Both the position numbers and the translations under genes were made by a program. Below, in pieces: positions 1-6,034 of a stretch of DNA of 13,082 nt. Location of the stretch: positions 1 through 13,082 of the forward strand of contig JAOUOK010000009.1 of NCBI GenBank assembly GCA_029880425.1, read 5' to 3'. How positions within the stretch are numbered: position 1 is the first letter of the stretch; every line of letters begins with the position of its first letter. Below the pieces are notes generated by a model. The model was not told the DNA's origin. It made no database searches and saw only the letters and a program-made list of their open reading frames with translations. Source of the stretch: Gammaproteobacteria bacterium (lineage in GTDB: Bacteria; Pseudomonadota; Gammaproteobacteria; UBA6429; Thiohalophilaceae).

Positions 1-61
1 ATGCCGCAAACCATGATTTCAGAATCAAGAAACCATTTAATATATTAAGTAACCTTACAAT

Positions 62-526
62 TTATATGTCAGAAATAATATTTGCTCTATCAATATCATC
101 CATATGTAACTGAAGACAATCACCTGTATCCATTTCTCTGATTGTGAGGTCTTCACCTTCTACGCTATCAATCATGCCTGTAAGTTTTCGTCTGCCATCA
201 ATGGCATGGTACAACCTGAGCTTTACCTTGCTGCCAATAAACTGGGCAAACTGTTCCAGGCTAAACAATGGCCTATCTATTCCTGGTGATGAAACCTCGA
301 GGGTAAACTGGCCTTTAATTGGCTCTTCAACATCCAGTACTCCACTTACCTGGTGGCTTACACGTGAACAATCATTAACTGTTATACCATCTGGCGAATC
401 GATATAAATTCGCAGTACGGTATTTTTCCCCATTGGTAAATGCTCGATCCCCACTAACTCGTAACCAACGCCTTCAACTGCGGGCCTGAGCATTTGAGTT
501 AATTTGTCCTGATGAGTACCCGACAT
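62..526 (-). CDS. rimP: Ribosome maturation factor RimP
   Basis: RimP binds the free 30S subunit in the cytoplasm and helps late 16S rRNA and 30S maturation. The 154-residue protein carries the family core EVSSPGIDRPL (about 77-87) after an N-terminal alpha/beta domain with GYELVGIEHL, and a C-terminal SH3-like part. The length fits the family (E. coli about 150). I chose the ATG at 526. A longer reading from a TTG at 568 would begin inside the loop of the leader terminator hairpin. An AGAGG lies at 541-545, a rather long 14 bases before the ATG. In gammaproteobacteria rimP normally heads rimP-nusA-infB. Here the 61 bases after the stop show no recognisable nusA start, so nusA, if present, lies beyond the edge. 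Identity is well supported; the start is likely. Confidence 0.95.
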   Translation of the reverse strand: MSGTHQDKLTQMLRPAVEGVGYELVGIEHLPMGKNTVLRIYIDSPDGITVNDCSRVSHQVSGVLDVEEPIKGQFTLEVSSPGIDRPLFSLEQFAQFIGSKVKLRLYHAIDGRRKLTGMIDSVEGEDLTIREMDTGDCLQLHMDDIDRANIISDI

Positions 527-547
527 AAATCTGTGTTTTACCTCTCG

Positions 548-577
548 GAAAATAAAAAGTGGGCTCAAGGCCCACTT
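548..577 (-). terminator. Intrinsic terminator in the rimP leader (attenuator candidate)
   Basis: On the minus strand an 8-bp stem, AAGTGGGC/GCCCACTT (557-564 with 570-577), has a 5-base loop and is followed by TTTATTTTC. It lies between the rimP promoter and the rimP start, so it can only act as premature termination of rimP mRNA or on read-through from the upstream gene. From memory, a rimP-leader terminator is a described gammaproteobacterial attenuator class. I see no clear antiterminator pairing here. Confidence 0.85.
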
Positions 578-604
578 CTTAAAAATTCATAAAATTCGGG
601 GTGG

Positions 605-632
605 ATTATAGCACTATATATATTAAGTGCAA
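605..632 (-). promoter_or_regulatory. Sigma-70 promoter of rimP
   Basis: Minus-strand TTGCAC (627-632), a 16-base spacer and a perfect TATAAT (605-610). Transcription should start near 597, giving a leader of about 70 bases that contains the terminator hairpin. AGCACT copies at 610-615 and 640-645 flank the -35 region exactly 30 bp apart. Confidence 0.75.
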
Positions 633-650
633 TCCGCTAAGCACTAAAAC

Positions 651-1550
651 TTACTGCTTTTCAACCATAACCTTCACTTTATTTCCAATACCCTCGTATT
701 CCAGTGTTGTAAAATAGAGTTTGTTAGCCATCGCGATACCACGACCATGGTTATCCATGACTCGCTGGGTGTCAAACTCCAAAAAGCCAGTCCAGTCAAA
801 CCCTTTACCCTGGTCGCTAATAACAAAAATGACGCAATCCGGCTTATTAATGACGTCAATAGTGGCATACTTATTCTTGTACTGCGGCAATTGCAGTCGC
901 ATAGCGATTTCAGCTTCCCATAAACCTTTTGTACGTAAGATTGATTTTTCCTCGTAACCAATTTCCAGGTTACCGTGCTCAATGGCATTAATCATAAGTT
1001 CACTCAGTCCCATGGCTATTTTTTCAGGTTCATCACAGGTACAGGCTACTAATGATGAAACTGCTGTTACATCCTTTAAACTACGGAACTGAAAATTCGC
1101 ATTATTAATTAATTTTGCCGATGACCTTGTGACATTCAGGCTGGCCAATAAAGCTTTATTAAAGCCGCGATCTTTTACAGCTGTTTTAACAACGGAGTGA
1201 AGTATGTCGCTGGTAAACGGCTTGGTAAGGTAGTAATAAGCTCCGGCTTTTAAACCTTCAACAATATCCTCTTTACTGACCTTGGCTGTTTGCAGGATAA
1301 CGGGGATGTATTTAAGCTCATGGTGTGCATTCATTTTTTCCAGCACTTCCATACCCGACATCCGTGGCATCATCCGATCAAGTAAAACGACATCATATTT
1401 CTCAGGATTGGACTCGAGTTTCTCCATGGCTTCAATACCATCATGAGCCTTTTCTACGACATAGGATTGCCCCTTACCTGTAAGAAATTCTTCAATAATA
1501 TCAAGATTAAGTGGCTCATCATCGACCACAAGAATTACAGGTAAGTCCAT
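651..1550 (-). CDS. Response regulator with C-terminal RsbW-like HATPase
   Basis: The 299-residue protein has two domains. Residues 1-125 are a receiver domain: acidic pair D10-D11, phospho-acceptor D58 in VVLLDRMMP, T88, and K110 in LTKPF. Residues about 150-299 are a histidine-kinase-like ATPase of the anti-sigma (RsbW/SpoIIAB) type: N-box ELMINAIEHGN (184-194), G1 box DQGKG (246-250) and G2 GRG (269-271). There is no His-containing dimerisation domain, so it should not be a classical sensor kinase. Receiver phosphorylation probably gates a serine kinase or anti-sigma-like activity on a STAS-type partner, which is not in this window. GGAG lies 12 bases before the ATG. A sigma-28-like promoter precedes it, implying co-regulation with late flagellar and chemotaxis genes. 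Domain calls are firm; the partner and output are unknown. Confidence 0.9.
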   Translation of the reverse strand: MDLPVILVVDDEPLNLDIIEEFLTGKGQSYVVEKAHDGIEAMEKLESNPEKYDVVLLDRMMPRMSGMEVLEKMNAHHELKYIPVILQTAKVSKEDIVEGLKAGAYYYLTKPFTSDILHSVVKTAVKDRGFNKALLASLNVTRSSAKLINNANFQFRSLKDVTAVSSLVACTCDEPEKIAMGLSELMINAIEHGNLEIGYEEKSILRTKGLWEAEIAMRLQLPQYKNKYATIDVINKPDCVIFVISDQGKGFDWTGFLEFDTQRVMDNHGRGIAMANKLYFTTLEYEGIGNKVKVMVEKQ

Positions 1551-1618
1551 TAGTGCTATTTACTCCAAAAATAAAATTTTCAGCAAAAGTTAAACTACTT
1601 TAAAAAATACTTAATATA

Positions 1619-1645
1619 TTGTCGGTCTGAGGGGGAGAATCTTTA
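1619..1645 (-). promoter_or_regulatory. Sigma-28 (FliA) promoter for the receiver-HATPase gene
   Basis: The minus strand reads TAAAGATT (1638-1645), exactly 11 bases, then ACCGACAA (1619-1626). The enterobacterial FliA consensus is TAAAGTTT-N11-GCCGATAA. That is 7 of 8 and 6 of 8 matches at the exact spacing. A start near 1612 would give a leader of about 60 bases ending in the GGAG ribosome site. No comparable sigma-70 promoter was seen in this spacer. Confidence 0.7.
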
Positions 1646-1702
1646 ACGTAATATTAATATAAATTGAGAGCCGAAATGGAGAGATTTTTACCAATCCTGA
1701 GC

Positions 1703-3673
1703 TTATTCATTTATTTCTAAATCAAAATAAAGATTATTCGGCATGGTTGTAGCAACAATCCACAGGGATCGTTTTATAAATTGTTTTATTTCCACTGCTG
1801 GCATAGCCTTACTTATGCAATAGCCCTGAACATTATCACAGCGCCAGTGATTAAGTTGTTGCAATACAGCAGATGTTTCCACACCTTCAGCACAAATTTG
1901 TATTCCCAGGTTATGAGCAAGCTCAATAGTTGATTTAACGATCATTTCATCATCTTTGTTTCCACACATATCCATGACAAAGGATTTATCAATTTTAATT
2001 TCTGATACAGGCAATAGCCTTAACCGACTTAATGAAGAATGTCCCGTACCAAAATCATCTATTGAAAATGAGAAACCAAGATCTTGTAATTCATTCATCA
2101 GTCGACTTAAACGATCATAATCAGAAAAGAAAATGTTCTCGGTAATCTCAAGAGTGATGCCACCAACATCATTGTGTTGTTCAAGCAAACTCTGCATACG
2201 TGAAACAAAACTATTTTCAAGCAACATGGTCACTGGAATATTAACTGAAATATTAAGATCCATACCTTCTCTTAACCACTCAACCCGTTGCGACATTGCT
2301 GTATCCAGCGCCCAGTAGCTAAATTCATTAATCATTCCCGTTTGTTCCATGACAGAAATAAACATTTCAGTAGGTACATACCCGTTATTTTGATCTGGCC
2401 AACGCGCTAATGCTTCAACACCAGTCATAATGCCACTAACAAGTTCAATCTTTGGCTGGTAATAAAGTAAAAATTCAGACTGTTCAAACGCCTGCCGAAT
2501 ATTTTGATAAAGCACAAGCCTGCCGGTAGTATCATCTTTTTCAGGCTGATATACGTGTATAGACTCTTTAGAACGTTTAGCTGCAATAATTGCCGCATCC
2601 ATATGTTTTAATAAAGTATGAACATCATCTCCATGTTCAGGGTATTGTGTAATGCCTATTTTAGCAGTGACAGATACATTTTCATTTGCTAATTGTACTG
2701 GCTCTTCCAATATATCAAGAAATACCTGCGCCTGTTCAATTGCCATGTCATTGTTAGCATTAATCATTAATACAGCAAACTCATCACCACTTAAACGCGC
2801 TAATGTGCCTTTAGAGCCCTGGATTCGAATAAACCTATCACTGATTTCTTTTAGTAACTTATCTCCTTCTTCATGCCCAAGTGCTTCATTAATTTCCTTG
2901 AAACGATCAATGTCAATAATCATGATCGTAATAAATAAATCCTGTTGGCTGGCAATATAAATATCTTGTTGTAAACGATCACGAAATAATAAACGATTAG
3001 GTAAACCGGTCAGCTGATCGTATAAAGTCAAATGTTCAAGCTCATTATTAACCGAGACTAAACGTTTATTTAAACTATTTAATTCTTCTTGATACGCTTC
3101 TGAAACTCGTTTTGCCTCTTCGAGTTTTTCCATTGCCATGGCATTTTCTATTGCAATCGCGACTTGTCCAGCAAATAGCTTTAATATATGAAGATCATTC
3201 TCCGTAAACTCGCCACCACCAACTTTATTAATCCCGGCAATACCACCAAGAAAAGTATCTCGCCCCATTAATGGGACCATGATCAATGTACCTGCTTCAT
3301 TTTCCCATTTATTACGTTCTTCGTCAGAAAGTTCATCAAGTACACCGCGCCACCAGGCTTTACGGTTTCGCCATACCCAACCACATACACCAAAATCAAG
3401 CGGAAGTGTTTCACCAATAATTTCATCAATATTGGCACCATCACCGCTACTATAAGTGTACTCAGTAAATTCTTTATTTAAGATAGGAATCAGTAAGGTT
3501 TCGGAGTTAATTAATACACGTGCGCGTTTTGCAATGATTTCGAGCACTTTTTCCAGCTCAAGTTGGCTACCAATCGCCTGGGTCGTCTCGGTTAACAGCT
3601 GAATTTCATATTCACGCTGTTTAAGTTCATTCTCAAGTTTTTTAAAATGTTCACCATGATCAGTATGAACCAT
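1703..3673 (-). CDS. GAF-GGDEF-EAL cyclic-di-GMP turnover protein
   Basis: Cytoplasmic 656-residue signalling protein without membrane segments. A short N-terminal coiled coil (about 8-30) leads into a GAF sensor domain (about 30-180), a second helical linker (180-215), a GGDEF domain (about 215-375) and an EAL domain (about 390-640). The GGDEF signature is SGDEF (295-299), with the first glycine replaced. No RxxD inhibitory site stands at the usual place before it. LTGLPNR and the metal aspartate in IDIDRF are kept. The EAL domain looks complete: EAL 420-422, N477, EITEN 509-513, DDFGTG 539-544, K563, AEGVET 595-600 and QGY 616-618. I infer an active phosphodiesterase with a GGDEF domain that is either regulatory (GTP-binding) or weakly active. 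AAGGA lies 8 bases before the ATG. It precedes the receiver-HATPase gene on the same strand, 152 bases away. Confidence 0.95.
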   Translation of the reverse strand: MVHTDHGEHFKKLENELKQREYEIQLLTETTQAIGSQLELEKVLEIIAKRARVLINSETLLIPILNKEFTEYTYSSGDGANIDEIIGETLPLDFGVCGWVWRNRKAWWRGVLDELSDEERNKWENEAGTLIMVPLMGRDTFLGGIAGINKVGGGEFTENDLHILKLFAGQVAIAIENAMAMEKLEEAKRVSEAYQEELNSLNKRLVSVNNELEHLTLYDQLTGLPNRLLFRDRLQQDIYIASQQDLFITIMIIDIDRFKEINEALGHEEGDKLLKEISDRFIRIQGSKGTLARLSGDEFAVLMINANNDMAIEQAQVFLDILEEPVQLANENVSVTAKIGITQYPEHGDDVHTLLKHMDAAIIAAKRSKESIHVYQPEKDDTTGRLVLYQNIRQAFEQSEFLLYYQPKIELVSGIMTGVEALARWPDQNNGYVPTEMFISVMEQTGMINEFSYWALDTAMSQRVEWLREGMDLNISVNIPVTMLLENSFVSRMQSLLEQHNDVGGITLEITENIFFSDYDRLSRLMNELQDLGFSFSIDDFGTGHSSLSRLRLLPVSEIKIDKSFVMDMCGNKDDEMIVKSTIELAHNLGIQICAEGVETSAVLQQLNHWRCDNVQGYCISKAMPAVEIKQFIKRSLWIVATTMPNNLYFDLEINE

Positions 3674-3753
3674 TAAATCTATCCTTTGGGGGGCTAGGTT
3701 ACAAAAATTTAATGTCTTTATTTTTTTATTTAACTAATGAAATCAGTCCCTTA

Positions 3754-3781
3754 AGTATACACATTAATATCTATATAACAA
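3754..3781 (-). promoter_or_regulatory. Sigma-70 promoter for the GAF-GGDEF-EAL gene
   Basis: Minus-strand TTGTTA (3776-3781), a 16-base spacer and TATACT (3754-3759), which matches 5 of 6 at -10. Transcription would start near 3747, with a leader of about 75 AT-rich bases. Its consensus differs from the sigma-28-like promoter of the next gene, so the two genes can be controlled separately. Confidence 0.55.
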
Positions 3782-3859
3782 AAATCTCGAATCTTGTTAA
3801 GAGAGCTCATTATATTATTGATTTTAAAGAATATTACATTTAAATTTAATTAAAATATG

Positions 3860-3943
3860 AACCTGTCTTTTTTTATTTATGTTTCAAATAACACAAAATT
3901 AACATGCAAATTATCAACGGAATAATTTAGCCTGAGACAGGTT
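3860..3943. repeat. Spaced 9-bp inverted repeat in the spacer
   Basis: AACCTGTCT (3860-3868) is repeated inverted as AGACAGGTT (3935-3943), 66 bases apart. The right arm overlaps the DUF3025 stop codon and also forms a small CCTG-AGA-CAGG hairpin. The remaining spacer (3674-3941) is very AT-rich. Apart from the promoter above I see no gene in it. A role as transcript end or protein site is only a guess. Confidence 0.4.
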
Positions 3944-4805
3944 ATTTTTGTTTACGACCGGGGCGAAAATAAGCCAGGTTGTTATAATAAGACTCATGCT
4001 CGTTATCTCTGTCCCAGCCTGGCAGGCCAAGCAATGGAAACGGTGATAAGTCTTTTGGTTTTTTATATTGCTCGCCTTGAGTAAATAAATCAGCTAAAGC
4101 ATTATCAATCCATTCAAGTTGATATTGATTAGTTTGTTTAACTACACTTTCATCCGCATCAAGTAAAATACAATTGGCCGTCATACCGACATATGGCGCC
4201 AGCCCCTTTTCATACATAGCATGGCCAAATGTCACGAAACTTAACTTATCTGCAAGTTCGTCACGACGCTGCCAGAAAAGTTCCTTCCATTTAAAGTTAC
4301 GTATTAAATCAAGTAAAGAGGGATCACTTGACAGGATAACCGCCCCACCTTCATCAAATAAAGACAGCATATTTTCTATCGGGCTGCGCCGCCCAGGGTC
4401 TGCTTGTTGTTCGATACGCACTTTAGCCGCAGGAATATGTATCGCATTTATCACGGCCTTGGTTTTCGGAAACATAAACCAGGTCAAAAACTGAAAAAAG
4501 TCATGCCAGTTTTCAGTTCGAGTTTGTATTTCACCACTTAAGTAAATTCTAGGTGCATAGTGCTCACTAAAATGCCCGGGCTTACCATCCTGTTTGACGA
4601 TTTTTAAAATTTGTCCACTGTGCGTCATGATAGATTCTGGTAACGCAGATAACATCGCCTGGTAATCATCCAGGCCTGGCCATTTATCAAATGCAGAAAA
4701 TTGATCCGCCCAGAACTTTAACGGTAAAAATATGGGTGAAAACGAAGTAAAATTCGCATCCCACTTTTGATAAAAATCAATTTTTGTTGAAAATATATGT
4801 TGCAT
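3942..4805 (-). CDS. DUF3025 family protein
   Basis: A 287-residue, probably cytoplasmic protein of unknown function that I recognise as the DUF3025 family, common in beta- and gammaproteobacteria. Characteristic blocks are FPKTKAVINAIH (112-123), SPIENMLSLFDEGGAVILSS (141-160), FGHAMYEKGLAPYVGMTA (193-210) and the C-terminal PLLGLPGWDRDNE (257-269) ending in YFRPGR. The conserved H, E, D and W residues suggest an enzyme or ligand-binding fold, but no reaction can be assigned. It is full length, with no signal peptide or membrane segment. It begins 45 bases after the pdxH stop on the same strand and has only a weak ribosome site (AGG), so it probably shares the pdxH transcript. A link to vitamin B6 use is context-based inference only. 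Confidence 0.85.
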   Translation of the reverse strand: MQHIFSTKIDFYQKWDANFTSFSPIFLPLKFWADQFSAFDKWPGLDDYQAMLSALPESIMTHSGQILKIVKQDGKPGHFSEHYAPRIYLSGEIQTRTENWHDFFQFLTWFMFPKTKAVINAIHIPAAKVRIEQQADPGRRSPIENMLSLFDEGGAVILSSDPSLLDLIRNFKWKELFWQRRDELADKLSFVTFGHAMYEKGLAPYVGMTANCILLDADESVVKQTNQYQLEWIDNALADLFTQGEQYKKPKDLSPFPLLGLPGWDRDNEHESYYNNLAYFRPGRKQK

Positions 4806-4850
4806 AACAACCTGAATTTGAATGTATTCCGGTAATTTTCGTTAACGTGA

Positions 4851-5504
4851 TTACGGCGCAAGACGCTCATTAAACCAGTCAGCAGAGTCATTTTGTGTAT
4901 AAATAAAACGATCGTGTAAACGACTGTCACGTGCCTGCCAGAACTCAAAGGTCTTTGGCTTAATGCGGTAGCCGCCCCAGAATGACGGAAGAGGAATATC
5001 ACCTTCAACAAACTTATGTTTCATCTCATCAAACATCGCATCGAGTAGTGCACGATTTTTAACCACTTTACTTTGATGCGATGCCCAGGCACCAATCTGA
5101 CTCCCTCTTGGGCGTGAAAGAAAATACTTTAGTGATTCAGCTGTAGATATTTTTTCCGCTGTGCCGGTAATTTTGACCTGTCTTCCCATTGGATGCCAGG
5201 GAAAAAGTAAGCTGACTTTATTATTATGCTTAATGTGTTCAGCTTTACGGCTCGAATAGTTGGTATAAAAAACAAAACCATTCTCATCGAATGTTTTTAA
5301 TAACACGGTACGTTGCCATGGCTGACCATCTTGATCAACCGTAGCCAAAATCATTGCACTTGACTCGGGTAAATCAGTAGAACAGGTTTCGCCATACCAC
5401 TTTTCAAATTGCTTAACTGGATCCGTGTGTAAATTTGATCGCTGTAATCCTTCAGCCATTAACTTATCTCGCAACTGAGATGTTTTTAAAGAAGAGTCAT
5501 ACAT
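4851..5504 (-). CDS. pdxH: Pyridoxine/pyridoxamine 5'-phosphate oxidase
   Basis: FMN-dependent cytoplasmic homodimer that oxidises pyridoxine or pyridoxamine 5'-phosphate to pyridoxal 5'-phosphate with oxygen, the last step of vitamin B6 synthesis and salvage. The 217 residues match the usual length (E. coli 218). Diagnostic FMN and substrate segments are RTVLLK (65-70), FYTNYSSRKA (79-88), SRPRGSQIGAWASHQS (130-145), PSFWGGYRI (173-181) and the C-terminal FWQARDSRLHDR (188-199), which holds the substrate-binding R-x-H. Where many homologues have WQG this has WQA, a conservative change. The ATG lies 6 bases after the stop codon of the upstream membrane-protein gene and has no clear ribosome site of its own, suggesting translational coupling. 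Confidence 0.97.
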   Translation of the reverse strand: MYDSSLKTSQLRDKLMAEGLQRSNLHTDPVKQFEKWYGETCSTDLPESSAMILATVDQDGQPWQRTVLLKTFDENGFVFYTNYSSRKAEHIKHNNKVSLLFPWHPMGRQVKITGTAEKISTAESLKYFLSRPRGSQIGAWASHQSKVVKNRALLDAMFDEMKHKFVEGDIPLPSFWGGYRIKPKTFEFWQARDSRLHDRFIYTQNDSADWFNERLAP

Positions 5505-5510
5505 AATTAA

Positions 5511-5876
5511 TTACTTTTGTGGCATTAAGGGATTGCAGTTTTTTATTACTACCTGTCCTTGCAACACATTTCCTTTTGAGTATTCATTAAAATGGCAGGT
5601 ATTCGTTTTAGGATCATAATTCTCAACCCAAAGATTTTCATCTTTCCATGTGGCAGCGATATGACGCTGGCCATCAGGCACAGTCAGTGACATGACGCCA
5701 CCGTATTTTTTTACAAATATTTGTTGAAAATGAAAGTAATAAGCAATCCAGCCAATAATAAATATAGCCGCCGCGCCAATAAGAGCATATTTCCATTGAT
5801 CAATTTTATGACCAAGAAATACCAGAATTGTAATAACTAATGCAAAAACGGTTATCCAGTATAAGTATGTAATCAA
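5511..5876 (-). CDS. Small two-helix membrane protein, unknown function
   Basis: The 121-residue protein has two hydrophobic helices (about 2-21 and 29-50) and a soluble C-terminal tail of about 70 residues with two cysteines (C94, C114), which could pair if the tail is periplasmic. I do not recognise a family. I chose the TTG at 5874-5876 because AGGAG stands 8 bases before it and the protein then begins directly with the first helix. A longer reading from another TTG at 5927 adds 17 polar residues and has no ribosome site. It is the first gene of a likely operon with pdxH and DUF3025, six bases before pdxH. It may be expressed with them without sharing a function. Confidence 0.75.
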   Translation of the reverse strand: MITYLYWITVFALVITILVFLGHKIDQWKYALIGAAAIFIIGWIAYYFHFQQIFVKKYGGVMSLTVPDGQRHIAATWKDENLWVENYDPKTNTCHFNEYSKGNVLQGQVVIKNCNPLMPQK

Positions 5877-5934
5877 AGTATGTTCTCCTGAATTTATCCT
5901 GGGCTTTTTTGATAAATTTATAAACAAGTCAGTA

Positions 5935-5943
5935 ATAATATCA
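5935..5943 (-). promoter_or_regulatory. Weak extended -10 for the pdxH operon
   Basis: The minus strand reads TGATATTAT, an extended -10 (TGn plus TATTAT), about 60 bases before the TTG start of the membrane-protein gene. No good -35 is visible. It lies back-to-back with the candidate promoter of the radical SAM gene. Confidence 0.3.
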
Positions 5944-5962
5944 TTTTAATGCAAAACTATTC

Positions 5963-5971
5963 TGTTAAACT
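5963..5971 (+). promoter_or_regulatory. Weak extended -10 for the radical SAM gene
   Basis: Plus-strand TGTTAAACT (TGn plus TAAACT), with no recognisable -35 at 17 bases. It would give a leader of about 55 bases before the ATG at 6035. Tentative. Confidence 0.3.
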
Positions 5972-6034
5972 AGAGTTTCTTTTTATTTCTCTGAATAAAG
6001 AAAGCAAAATAAACATAGTGTAGTAAAACACCTC

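Noticed and set aside
1..61. Gene at the left edge: plus-strand peptide ending at 48, or a nusA start on the minus strand
   Set aside because: The 15 in-frame codons to the TAA are too few to judge, and no nusA-like N-terminus can be read on the minus strand.
527..568. Longer rimP start at a TTG at 568
   Set aside because: The codon lies in the loop of the leader terminator, the extra 14 residues are not RimP-like, and the ATG at 526 gives the family length.
674..988. Alternative frames inside the signalling genes (for example 674-988 minus, 721-957 plus, 2652-2960 plus)
   Set aside because: Each is a shadow of a firmly identified protein and has no independent support.
5877..5927. Longer start (TTG at 5927) for the small membrane protein
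   Set aside because: No ribosome site precedes it, while AGGAG stands at proper distance before the TTG at 5876.
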